Source: Siphonodentalium dalli
Lineage: Eukaryota > Mollusca > Scaphopoda > Gadilida > Siphonodentaliidae
DNA: 64,000 nucleotides
NCBI GenBank assembly: GCA_032622095.1
Contig: CP136068.1
Coordinates: forward strand, 49,966,443 to 50,030,442
Reading direction: 5' to 3'
Shown here: piece after piece, positions 43,950-55,175 of the stretch
How positions within the stretch are numbered: position 1 is the first letter of the stretch
Layout of the letters: each line of letters begins with the position of its first letter
Program-made: the position numbers and the translations under genes
The notes under the pieces: model-generated
The model's database searches: none
What the model was told of the DNA's origin: nothing
Seen by the model: the letters and a program-made list of their open reading frames with translations, nothing else

Positions 43950-45057
43950 CAATATTAAGTCGGTTAGAAACCTTCACGATATATATACAGTATAGAACAT
44001 TTTATATCATTCATGAAACTCAAAGTTCATTATGACACAGACAATATATATATATTTTTTATTCATTTTACTTTTTCTTTACACAGCCAATATAGTTCTT
44101 CACTTGCAAATTTCAACTTATAGGTGTTTACTGTTATGTATTTATTTAACACCACATTACCACACTGTTATGTTTCGTCTGATTGATCATCTGAAGAAAC
44201 AATTCACCATCTGATATAAATACTTATCACTAAGTTGTACATAGTAGCCTGTCATTTGTAAAAAGAAATGGGTTTTGTTAAGGTTTTTGAGGATGTTAAG
44301 CAACATATTTTTTCTTAAAGCCCATATACTGGAGACATTTAAACCAATGTTGACAGGCTTCTTATTGCTTTGATGCCTCAAAAATGGTGTTACCATAGCA
44401 AAAGAATGTGATTTCTAATAATTATGGAAAATGACCATATATGAAGTATTTTAGCGACAGCTGTGGACTTATTGGTGGATATAGTTATACAATTATATTT
44501 ATATGTATACATTCTCCAACACGGACCGCTACTACTCATCCTAGGGCTCAAGGTCACTATGAAAGGTCATTGTCAACACTTGCTGTTTTTATCAATATAC
44601 TTCCTATTATTTGTCTTTATGATGAACCTACGAAATATTTTTTTTTACCAATGACAGGGCGATGGGGAAGATTGTTTTATCCCAAATGAGCATGGATTTC
44701 TAATCCTCCCAAAGTGGATGGAGGGGTAACATTATTTGTGTATCTGCGCAAGTTTGTCTATTACGGTGGTTTCTACGCGCAATGGAGTGATTTCCTGGTG
44801 AAATTAACCATCTGTCTGGTCTTTTGTCTACGCTTAAATGGAAAACGGCTATATAGATACATGTATCGTATTGTTACAATGCCAAGTCGTTTCAAGTGTT
44901 ATACGTAAATTACCATGCGTCTTACCCTGGTTAATTGTGTTGATAAACGAACGAGCCAAAGATTTTTTCGGGGACATTTGGTCATATTGAAGATGACAAT
45001 CTAATTTCTTATAATAACGATGGCACACGGAATATACACACAGTCGCAGAGAGTACC
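43950..45057. other. Gene-free stretch
   Basis: AT-rich with several short open frames on both strands. No domain, splice pair or repeat I can support. Confidence 0.45.
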
Positions 45058-45131
45058 AATTTATCACCCAGTGTCGAGTAGAATTTATCACCCGGTGTCG
45101 AGTAGAATTTATCACCCGGTGTCGAGTAGAA
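45058..45131. repeat. 24-bp tandem repeat, three units
   Basis: Three near-identical units of AATTTATCACCCGGTGTCGA plus GTAG. Confidence 0.9.
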
Positions 45132-45183
45132 TTGTGCCTCACAATATTACGAGTGGTGAAAATTCAATACTCTCCACTCAAGC

Positions 45184-45599
45184 CTTGAGATAGTGTGTCT
45201 GTCATTTACAGAATGAGGTCCCCAGAGGGTGAATTTAGTGAGGCTACCCCGCACAGTGGGCTAGCATCAATAAATTCACCCTTTGGGGACCTCATTCTGC
45301 TTAGGGAGGTATCAATACAAATTTAGTCTCAAATTAACGTTGTTTAGTTACTTTTTCCTTCTGTTCAGTTTTTGTATCCCCCCCCCAATTTGCCGCATAT
45401 AAAATACATAATCGAGGTGACTAATGGGTGAACATATCTTCAACTGGGGAACATCAATCTGATCCTTGGTCTAGCTCCCATAGTTGATTACTCAGCAGAA
45501 TGGGGTCCCCAAAGTTTGAATTTAGTTATGCTATCCCGCTGTCACTAAAGTCACCCTCTGGGGACCCCATTCTGCAAATGACAGACACACTATTTCAAG
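45184..45599. mobile_element. TIR element whose two ends are each a hairpin
   Basis: Outer TIRs of about 57 bp (CTTGAGATAGTGTGTCTGTC ... at 45184; mirror ending 45599) match with few differences. Directly inside each, the sequence folds back on itself. On the left, GAGGTCCCCAGAGGGTGAA pairs with TTCACCCTTTGGGGACCTC at about 45273-45291. On the right, GGGGTCCCCAAAG pairs with CTCTGGGGACCCC. So each terminus is a cruciform-prone unit. Length 416 bp. A solo copy of the hairpin is at 30377-30456. Confidence 0.75.
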
Positions 45600-45646
45600 A
45601 ATTGTCTCCGCAACTATAATTGCTGTATTTTAATTATATGATAATT

Positions 45647-46004
45647 ACTTGCGCTCGCGCAACAGTATGGCGATCAGTCAGATTCGTAGGTACGTTGGTG
45701 TCACCCTACCGATTTCACTGCATGACGTCACCCTTACGCAGTACATGCCGGCAACGTTACGGAGTAGATTATAGAGTGGACGCCCTTGGCACTGACTTCC
45801 GTTACTAGCTCGTTGCTATATAAATTACGTGCGCTCGCGCAACAGTATGGCGATCAGTCAGATTCGTAGGTACGTTGGTGTCACCCTACCGATTTCACCT
45901 CATGACGTCACCCTTACGCAGTACATGCCAGCAACGTTACGGAGTAGATTATAGAGTTGACGCCCTTGGCACTGACTTCCGTTACTAGTTCGTTGCTATA
46001 TAAA
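45647..46004. repeat. 180-bp tandem duplication with promoter-like motifs
   Basis: Two head-to-tail copies (period exactly 180 bp, starting near the GCGCTCGCGC at 45651 and 45831) differ at only a few positions. Each contains a palindromic TGACGTCA and, about 87 bp later, TATATAAA. The unit is GC-richer than its flanks. Confidence 0.85.
45723..46004 (+). promoter_or_regulatory. Candidate promoter: two CRE sites and two TATA boxes
   Basis: TGACGTCA (the full CREB/ATF site) occurs at 45723-45730 and 45903-45910. TATATAAA occurs at 45817-45824 and 45997-46004. Spacing is identical in both copies because the unit is duplicated. A start site would be expected near 46030 by the usual TATA distance. 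No obvious coding exon follows, so the transcript, if any, could be non-coding. Motif matches this short also arise by chance. Confidence 0.35.
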
Positions 46005-46540
46005 CAAACCAGCGATGTGGCTTTTGTCGAAAATTGATAGTCAGTACATTCGCCCTGTATACATGTACTTTCAGAAAATACAAAACACCACAACGTTATA
46101 CCCCACCAATGTCAGTGTCTCGATATCATTTGACCAAATTTCTTGACATGAAACCGCGACAGACACGGCGTGAAGTACATCGCATTGAGTAAACAATTTC
46201 CCATGGTTTCAATTCAACTTCAAGATCGAGGTAAAATAAAAACCGCAATTTGTAAGTGGTAAACATCTGAAAAAGACATCAGGTACATGCATAAACTAAT
46301 TGTTCAACAATTATTGTTGTGCATATTTATTTCTATTTGAGGTGGCAATTTTTCATGTTTATCAGTATTTTTAACGATAAGAGCGATGGTAATTGGAGGA
46401 CTATATTTTATTTAGCGCATTAAATTTAAAATAAAAAGTCGTGAATTGGCTGAGTGTTTTCTATGGCCGCACATTTCGTTGATAATTACGAGCCATTTGT
46501 TTGTCTAAATAACATTTTTAAGTTCGAAGAGCATTAGAAT
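46005..46540. other. Stretch between promoter-like repeat and hairpin
   Basis: No exon recognised. At 46079-46106, CAAAACACCACAACGTTATA followed by CCCC is an inverted relative of the arms of the hairpin at 46541-46679, so the two may belong to one element. Confidence 0.4.
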
Positions 46541-46679
46541 GGGGATAACAGTGTGGTGTTTTGTGATTTCGGAAAGGTACATGGCGAATATACTGTGGCA
46601 AATACCCGTTAACTAAATTTGCCACAGTATATTCGCGATGTACCTTTCCGAAATCACAAAACACCACACTGTTATCCCC
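46541..46679. repeat. Near-perfect hairpin, 63-bp arms
   Basis: GGGGATAACAGTGTGGTGTT at 46541 begins an arm matched exactly, but for one base, by the complement ending at 46679. The loop is 13 nt. Such identity indicates a recent inverted duplication or a constraint to fold. Confidence 0.9.
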
Positions 46680-46918
46680 TAAATAAAATTATTGAAGAAT
46701 GTAATTGTCTTTTTTGCTAACATTAAATTAAATTAAATTAAATAAATTAAGTAAAATACAGTGAAATTATTTGTTTAATTATTTGTTATTACATTTTTGC
46801 GCACGTTGGCATCTCTCTGAGTGCATTCTAGTTAGTACTGATTTGTTCCACGAATTTAAATACTCCGTCGGTTACTTTTAATATGTATGCCCAGTGAGTG
46901 AACCCAATACGTGAAATT

Positions 46919-47264
46919 AGAGACCTTTCACAAAATTACCTTTATTTACGCATGGGGGTTCTTATGTGAGACGAAATATACACCACGCAGTTTAATTATG
47001 TGAAGATGTGCCATGGTGTTTCACCGGTCCTGCTTGGGTACACTCTAACATTATCCACGCGGTGTATAACACATTTATAATAACATGGAATCTGAAAGAG
47101 ACACACATTACATTTCCCATCAAATATATGTGTGTCTGAATAGAGTGGGGCATATGCCGTCTCACCAATTAACCATCATCGTATGTAAGTTGTGATGGTG
47201 TCCACCTTACGAGGACAATATATCCTATCCTTAATCGTAACAGTGATTTTGCGAAAGGTCTCTC
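46919..47264. mobile_element. Small TIR element (GAGACCTTTCACAAAAT)
   Basis: AGAGACCTTTCACAAAATTAC near 46919 and its near-complement ending 47264 form TIRs of about 20 bp. Length is about 346 bp and there is no coding frame. The target duplication is not clear. Confidence 0.65.
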
Positions 47265-47333
47265 CTATGAGGAGTGTGGATCACGCATGGCGATTTATAC
47301 TCCTGGGCCATCTGGTGATCGGTCTATTTAGTG

Positions 47334-47885
47334 CATAATAACACTAACAGTCTTTATTCCCACTCAGATATCTCCCAGAGTTCATAATAACACTAACAGT
47401 CTTTATTCCCACTCAGATATCTTCCAGAGTTCATAATAACACTAACAGTCTTTCATAATAACACTAACAGTCTTTTATAATAACACTAACAGTCTTTATT
47501 CCCACTCAGATATCTCCCAGAGTTCATAATAACACTAACAGTCTTTATTCCCTTTCATATATCTCCCAGAGTTCACAATAACACTAACAGTCTTTATTCC
47601 CACTCAGATATCTTCCAGAGTTCATAATAACACTAACAGTCTTTCATAATAACACTAACAGTCTTTCATAATAACACTAACAGTCTTTATTCCCACTCAG
47701 ATATCTTCCAGAGTTCATAATAACACTAACAGTCTTTCATAATAACACTAACAGTCTTTCATAATAACATTAACAGTCTTTATTCCCACTCAGATATCTC
47801 ACAGAGTTCATAATAACACTAATAGTCTTTATTCCCACTCAGATATCTTCCAGAGTTCATAACAACACTAACAGTCTTTCGAACT
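47334..47885. repeat. Composite tandem array of 49-bp and 22-bp units
   Basis: Long units are CATAATAACACTAACAGTCT followed by a TTATTCCCACTCAGATATCT(T/C)CCAGAGTT part. Short units keep only the first 22 bp and occur singly or in runs of two to three between long ones. The mixture suggests repeated unequal exchange or replication slippage at the shared AACAGTCTTT. Confidence 0.9.
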
Positions 47886-48302
47886 ATTACTCATTGAAAT
47901 TTAGCTGTTTCTCATACTTTTAATTGATATAAAAATAACAAAAATAATCACTGGTATTAAATCACTTGTATCATTAACAGTTTTCATTTTGTATGTCTTG
48001 TTGTAAATTGATTATAAATCATGGTTACTTTTCAGTGGACTGCTTACATGTATGTATACTTTAATATCTCCCGCCCCCCCAATATAAACTATGAGCCATG
48101 AGGAGACTAGAAAGGTCACAACGGATGTAGCTAGATGTTCTCCGTTGCGGGGGGAGGGTCTCCATATTAAACATTCCAAATGCACCCCTTTAACCAGACA
48201 CAAATTCTAATATTTAAGTAATTACATACATGTGCTAATTGTCCAAACTTTTAAAATTTCCAAACCCACCCTAAAGTTTGAAAATGTCCCAACTGATGGC
48301 CA
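47886..48302. other. Gene-free stretch
   Basis: AT-rich sequence with a short C-run (48072). No exon, repeat or hairpin I can support. Confidence 0.4.
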
Positions 48303-48563
48303 TTAACCATATAATTACGGGAGCAGCGCTGGCGTGGCATTAAAGACCACATGCCAGTGCATTCTCTTATATATGCGAATCTCCCATAGGGAGCCTCGAA
48401 TATATAAGATAATAAACTGACTTACAAGGTCAATGTATATATTGTTAGGCAAATGTATTTTCTTATATATGCCAGGCTCCATATGGGAGACTTATATATA
48501 AGAGAATCCATTGGCACAGGGTTTTCGAAAAAATTAAGGAAGCTCCAATCATGGAAGTGTTAA
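48303..48563 (+). mobile_element. TTAA-flanked element with two internal hairpins (copy A)
   Basis: TTAA at 48303-48306 and 48560-48563 flanks an element sharing GGGAGCAGCGCTGG and two quasi-palindromes with 63184-63452, where it lies in the opposite orientation. The quasi-palindromes are TTATATATGCGAATCTCCCA..AGCCTCGAATATATAA and TTATATATGCCAGGCTCCAT..GGGAGACTTATATATAA. Confidence 0.7.
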
Positions 48564-48779
48564 AGTAAAAAAAAAATGTCGGACAATATTTGACTTTTGG
48601 TCGATATAAGTGATGAACGCACTGTCCCGAGTCTGCAGCATGCTTTCTGTTTTGCCATGTCGCTGTGGGGAAGGGATCTGTTAGTGAATGTGTAGCTTTA
48701 TGCTGCGGTCTGTTGACATATATCTGTATTTATTGTCAAGTTTTGTGCGCTTGTTATCTGTACCCATACCATAGTATGG

Positions 48780-49260
48780 TACACATAGTGTCGACGTCAG
48801 GATTGACCACTCGTCGTTCGTCCGTCTGTCCGTCTGTCTGTCCATAGACACTTTACGCATAATGCGATAACTCAAACATTTTCTATCCGATCGAAACTAA
48901 ATTTTGTATATGGGTTTCTCATGCCAAAATACAGATCGAGTTCAAATATGTTTTTTTTTTAAAGAGTTAAGGCCCTTTTTCGACTTAGAATTAACACATG
49001 CTGCCATAACTAAAACTTTTTTTATCTGTTTGGAACCAAATTTGATACGTGAGTTTCTCAGCCCAAAATACAGACTGAGGTCGGATATGGGTTTGATCCG
49101 ATTTATTTTAAAGGAGTTATGACCATTTTTCTAGAAAACAAATTTGAACATTTTTTGTTTTAAATTGTTTCTTTAGATTGAACTCCTTGCTCAATTTAAC
49201 ATGCACCATAACATGCAATATAATGATCTCAATAAATTACCATTATGTACATCAAATATC
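48780..49260 (+). repeat. Dispersed modular repeat, diverged subfamily
   Basis: It starts near GTGTCGACGTCAGGATTGAC with a CGTCCGTCTGTCCGTC run. Two modules of about 155 bp follow, each with a 'TTTCTCATGCCAAAATACAGA' phrase, and then the common TTGAACTCCTTGCTCAATTT tail. Confidence 0.7.
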
Positions 49261-50221
49261 CAGAGTATATGAGAGTACATTTGATAGATGTTGCATCCAA
49301 GTGAAATCTTGTTATTAATTGAGTGATGACATATTGTACAGAGTCTGGCCTTTAGTTAGGTGGGGTCAAAGATAAACAACACTGCTGGCATCTGTCAAAT
49401 GTGATTAATGGCAGCATGGAACTGGTTTCTCCTATTGAAAGTTTATTACAGAGTGTGATAAGGGGTGCCTCACCTGTATATAAAGTGTCTTCTATATCCC
49501 ATTGATCTGCTTAACCCTTTCCAAGGTTCCCATAGATATGTGCTATAATGTACAATGACTCTTCCTCATATCTCTTATCTATGGTTATCTTTGAACACTA
49601 TCCACTTCTATTGATTTGGGTATTGACTGATAAATTGACTTTTGATAATATATTAACATTCAGGCACATGCTTCAATGTGAAATTAAAATAATGGCTGAT
49701 AGCCAATATGATTTATATATGCAATAGGTAACAGGCACATACATCTACATGATTATTGTAAGTGATGCCTTGTTTTGAAAATCAAGATGATTGATGTTAA
49801 TATTTTCCAGGAACCTTCTTTTCCCATTTATTCATATGGTCATGGTTGATTGAATTTTAGGGATCACAGAGCGCTTAGAAGATTAACATTGAAGGCTATT
49901 GATTTTAGTGTCCAAGCTACTTGTAAAACATTTAATGCGTGAAACCATTGACTGAGGGCTACTTACTTTCTATTATATGAACTATGGTAATCTGTTTCGA
50001 TTTAGGGGTCATAGGGGCCAGAATCCTCATCATACTCTGTCTGTATAACATTATATAAGTTAACACTTTTGAATTATATACACTACATATATTTTTTGAA
50101 AACCATACACCCCTGTTATGAAACACTTAAGCTTGCATGTACCAAACAATAGAAGCATTCCTTATTACACAGGTCAGATCTGATCGTACCTGTCTGACAT
50201 GTTTGATAAATAATTAACAAC
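49261..50221. other. Gene-free stretch
   Basis: No exon, repeat array or palindrome that I can support. Confidence 0.4.
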
Positions 50222-50640
50222 TGGGGAGAATGGGAGGGTTGGTAATTAAAGTACAATTTTGATATGAGACGGAATCCCATGCATGTATGTTGTTCTAAGC
50301 AGTCTGGCTTGTCAACAAATTATAATTACTCTTTGGAAGTGAATGGATTTTGAATATTTGGCAGGTCAAAAGTGGAAGAGATAGGGGTTTATCACTATAT
50401 CCTCCGAAATCACGAAACCGTTGGATCTCATAGTGAGAGGTCATTTCGTGAATAGGGACAGAGTTATGAGATTTAAAACTACTCATCCCCCACCCCAAAT
50501 ACTTTAACCCTTCTTAAGACAAATTATTTGAGCTTTTGATTTCAAGCTGGGTACTGATATATGGATTCCTGTGATCATATCTTAAACAAATTATCAGTTA
50601 TAGCTAATCGCTATCGCCAAGGTATGGGTTAAACATCTGC
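50222..50640 (+). repeat. Dispersed repeat, part shared with 720-1130
   Basis: Shared wording includes CCGAAATCAC(G/T)AAACC, TTATGAGATTTAAAAC, CCCCAAATACTTTA and TTCTTAAGACAAATTATTTGAG. It ends near GCCGATCGTGATCGGCCTCTTG, a short palindrome. Confidence 0.75.
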
Positions 50641-52206
50641 CGATCGTGATCGGCCTCTTGTTTTTATTTATTAAATTATTTATTTATGTATTTGTTTTGA
50701 TGAGCACTTGTGTTTCATGGTGGCGGGAATTACTATTTACTTTCCTTTCTATATTTATAATTTTATTGAAACACGTATTTTGTAAACATACTCTCCTAAC
50801 TGGAGGAAATAAAGATATATATATATATTAACAAATAACAAATTCGAAAATCAAACATTCAGAACAATGTAAACTTATTTTGGTCTGACATTAATTTGCA
50901 ACTGATGTGTTTGGCATGGTGACCAAATACCCTGAGAGCCACCAGCCAAGCTATCACGTGTTGTGTTAGGCATGATAACCAAAGACCATGTGGGCCATGC
51001 TTTCACGAACAATGTAATAATAATAAGTTGTAGCCACATAAGCGCCCACATCTAGGCTCCAGCATAGGCGATATCCCAACCTAACCTGGTCCATGTGAAT
51101 AAAACACAGCCGATATCCCAACCTAACCTGGGCCATGTGAACATATGGTGCAATACAACTGCTGAATAGAATCTACACCAGTCCACTGTGAATGATTTTG
51201 AAATGTATAATTTCGCCTTCCAAGTAATCAGACTATACAATTATACTATTCCTCATGGTGTGGCGGAGGTGGTTGCCTGTGTTGACCTATAGTATGTTGA
51301 TAAACTCCAGATAACATCGATTGTGAATTATTACGCAATTATTAGCGGCCTTATTTGATGCTGACTTTGGTAGCACGATTCGCGTCTCATTGACAACTAA
51401 CAAAATCGCTCTTATGTTGCACGGTCGTCGTGGTTTGGATACGTTATCTACCTACTGTGAATTACATTCCATTATTTCAATTACCATTTCAATGTATTAT
51501 AGTTGCCACTTCATGTTTGTATACGTAGGGGCCATTCCGCTCCTGTATAATATTATTTTTGTTGTTATTATGCATTGTCATAAGCTTGTAAATATTATAT
51601 ACACCAATAACCAATGAATATAACAAAATCTATTTTCTTTTGGAAATAGAACATATCAAATAGAGATCTTATAGTCTGTTATGCCCGACGGAGAAAATAC
51701 AGAATTTGTTCGATCTAAACCTACCCATTTTCATAATATATACAACCAGTTTAACACATACTGATATCAACAATCATATTTATTTAAAAAGAACTTATAG
51801 TTGAATAATTATGGAGTCTGCTTCTCCAAGAAAGAAATAAAAGAAAATCCAAAAATAAAATATTCACAAAATGTTTAAAATAGTTTCGCAAGCAACTGGG
51901 TACTCTTCAGGCCGTTGTAGTGGAAGCTTTCCCATACAAACAGTTAAGGACGACATACATGTATTGTTCAAGAGAGTCTATATATATTTTTTCACATTTA
52001 TATCCATATACATTGTATTTTTTATGCCGTTTTTTATATTTGAGATTATGCTTGAAACTGTGTGATATGTTATCCAATAAATCATTAGTATATATCCATT
52101 TTGTTTCATTAACGCAACCATCGTGTACGTGTACCCGTCATTTAGAACGTCATGCATGATAATGTCACCATGAGTTAATCAATTGATAAGTGGAGAGTGT
52201 CACCCC
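50641..52206. other. Gene-free stretch
   Basis: Short open frames without domain. At 51064-51143 a direct duplication of about 45 bp carries GATATCCCAACCTAACCTGG twice. An AT microsatellite sits at 50815-50828. Bases 52201-52206 are the left CACCCC duplication of the next element. Confidence 0.45.
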
Positions 52207-53971
52207 TATGGGCAGCCAAATTAACATAAACTCAAATATTTCGAGATATCTCTAATCATTTGAAGATATCTCTAAATATTTAGAGATATCTCTAATTCAT
52301 TTGGAGATATCTTCAAATCATTTGCAGATGTCTCTAAATCGATTTGGAGAACTCTTAAAATGATACCTTAATTATTTAGGACATCAATCCATTTGAAGAT
52401 ATCTCTAAATATTTAGAGATATCTGCAATTATTTAGAGATATCTCTAAATATTGGAAGATATCTTCAAATATTTGAAGATCTCTTCAAATCATGTAGAGA
52501 TATCCCCACATGTATTTAAGGAGAAGTAAATTTGATTTGTCGTACTTATTCATAAATGAATTAGAGATATCTTCAATTCATTTATAGATATCTCCAATTG
52601 CCCTTCTGTATATGGTGGATAAGTACTCATTTGAGAAGTGCAAATCATTTAGAGATATCTCTAAATATTTGGAGTTATCTCCAAATATTTAGAGATATCT
52701 CCAAATATTTAGAGATATCTCTAATTAATTGGAGGTATCTTCAAATGAATTAGAGATATATCTAAATATTTTGAGATATTTCTAAATACTTGGAGATATC
52801 TCAAAATATTTGGAGATATCTCTAAATATTTCGATATATCCTATAAATGTAGCTATTCCTAAATGATTTGAAGTCAATTAAGATCTGATATATCCTCAAA
52901 TAGGCTCCTTGTATGAAATGTATTTCAACATGCAATGATGCTTCCCTGCATGCGCAGAAGTGATATTGAAAACTGCCTAAAATAGCTAAATTTTCCAATC
53001 AGTTAGTAAGGGAATTGAGATGACTATTTAACATCAAGCGATATAGTCACTAAAATATAAATGGAGACAATCAATGTCAATGTAATTACTAATGTTGTAT
53101 CAGGCATGACCGTTCCAACTGCTGAAAGTTTTAAAACCAAACTTTGGAACCAGATTGGGAGTGAGAAATTACATCTACTCATATGCAACCACCCATCATA
53201 ACCCACCGCACCCGCCCTCTATACTGTCGCCACTCAAGTCATAAAATTACTTACCAGTGTAATTAATACAAAGTGAGAAAAAAAACACATTTATTTGATA
53301 ATGACCACGAAATGCCATTGCCTAAGGTACCGATAGGTCTATAGTTACAGTAGACTATACAGTAATACACACATAATATATTTTACTTTTAGCTCATTCC
53401 AAGATTTTAAGTTTAGAATTTTGATCACAAAATAACCTACTTGCAGCTGTATATATATATGAAGTTCAATGTTGATTTTACACTGGTGGTAACTACATGT
53501 ACCGGGTATAGCATAATAATCTATAACCATAAATGCAGTTGAAGTTGAGCACCGCAATTAAAACGGACAAGAAAGTCAAACTGATACAATTTCCAATATT
53601 AACCCACAATTTCATTGCCAATTATGTTACTAGACCGAATTCATAACTTCATATGTGGTGATATTAATAGCTCAACACAAAATCTGATTAATAGTATTAA
53701 AATTACTTCGCTTCTTTTCCACGATTCGTGTTACGTAAATGAAGCGTCATTGACAACTGCTTCGCGGCTAATTTCGGAGTCTAAAATATATTCATTTAGA
53801 GATAAGTGCAATCTAAAGACGAATTGTGGATATGTGCCGATTTAGAGATATCTTCAAATGATTTGGAGATATCTCCAAATATATAGAGATGTCTCCAAAT
53901 ATTTAGAGATATCTTCAAATATTTGGAGATATCTCCAAATATATGAGTACATGTTAAGTTGGCTGCCCATA
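52207..53971. mobile_element. TIR element with subterminal arrays of alternating palindromes
   Basis: TATGGGCAGCCAA.TTAACAT at 52207 is mirrored at 53971 and flanked by CACCCC at 52201-52206 and 53972-53977 (apparent 6-bp duplication). Inside the TIRs lie arrays of a 20-bp unit made of GAGATATCTC and AAATATTT, both self-complementary: about 30 units at 52236-52850 and five or six at 53842-53940. The middle (about 52860-53835) is AT-rich, with a 76-codon frame at 53615-53845 of no known family. No transposase seen. Confidence 0.75.
52236..52850. repeat. 20-bp array of GAGATATCTC / AAATATTT palindromes
   Basis: Units alternate a 10-bp palindrome with an 8-bp one, so every unit boundary is a centre of symmetry. 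Some units are interrupted near 52520-52650. Strand orientation of the array is undefined because the unit is nearly its own complement. Confidence 0.9.
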
Positions 53972-54009
53972 CACCCCCACTTTTGGTACATGGTATGCAG
54001 ATAATTTTC

Positions 54010-55175
54010 GGAAGAATACGGGATTCACACCACTCCGTTAGCTGGTACTCATCATTAATATATACCCAAATTTAACCGGTATTCCGGATCCACACCCCTC
54101 TGTTAACTGGTACTCGGGATTCATATATGCCCAATTTAACCGGTATTCAGGTTCACACCCCTCTGTCAACTGATACTCGGGGTTCATATATGATCAATTT
54201 AACCGGTATTCAGGATCCACACCCCTCTGTCAGCTGGTACTCGGGATTCATATATGATCAATTTAACCGGTATTCGGGATTCACACCACTCTGTTAACTG
54301 GTACTCGGGATTCATATATGACCAATTTAATCGGTATTCGGGATTCACACCACTCTGTTAACTGGTACTCGGGATTAATATATGCCCAATTTAACCGGTA
54401 TTCAGGATTCACATCGCTCTGTTAACTGGTACTCGGGATTCACAAATGCCCAATTTTACCGGTGTTCATGATCCACACCCCTCTGTCAGCTGGTACTCGG
54501 GATTCACAAATGCCCAATTTAACCGGTATTCAGGATTCACACCGCTCTGTCAACTGGTACTCGGGATTCATATATGCCCAGTTTAACCGGTATTTTTGAT
54601 CCATACCCTCTGTTAGCTGGTATTCGAGATTCATATATGCCCAGTTTAACCGGTATTTATGATCCACACCACTCTGTTAACTGGTACTCGAGTTTCATAT
54701 ATGCCCAGTTTAACCGGTATTTATGATCCACACCACTCTGTTAACTGGTACTCGGGATTCATATATGCCCAACTTAACCGCTATTCGAAATTCACACCCC
54801 TCTGTTAACTGGTACTCGGGATTCATATATGCCCAATTTAAACGGTATTCAGGATCTACATCCCTCTGTTAACTGGTACTCGGGATTCATATATGCCCAA
54901 TTTAACCGGTATTCATGATTCACACCCCTCTGTTAACTGGTATTCGGGAGTCATATATGACAAATTTAACCGGTACTCAGGATCCACGCCCCTCTGTTAA
55001 CTGGTACTCTGGATTCATATACGTCCAATTTAACCGCTATACAGGATTAACACCCTCTGTTAACTGGTACTCGGGTTTCATATATGCCCAATTTAACCGT
55101 TATACGGGATTCACACCCCTCTGTCAACTGGTACTCGGGATTCATATATGCCAAATTTAACCGCTATTCGGGATT
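54010..55175. repeat. 63-bp tandem repeat, ~18 units
   Basis: Units contain CTCTGTTAACTGGTACTCGG, then a GATTCATATATGCCCAATTT part and an AACCGGTATTCAGGATTCAC part. Point differences are scattered. As 63 is divisible by 3, an open frame at 54915-55160 arises in the array; it is not a gene. Confidence 0.95.

Noticed and set aside
46005-46540. First coding exon downstream of the CRE-TATA unit
   Set aside because: No ATG-initiated frame of useful length with a donor is visible.
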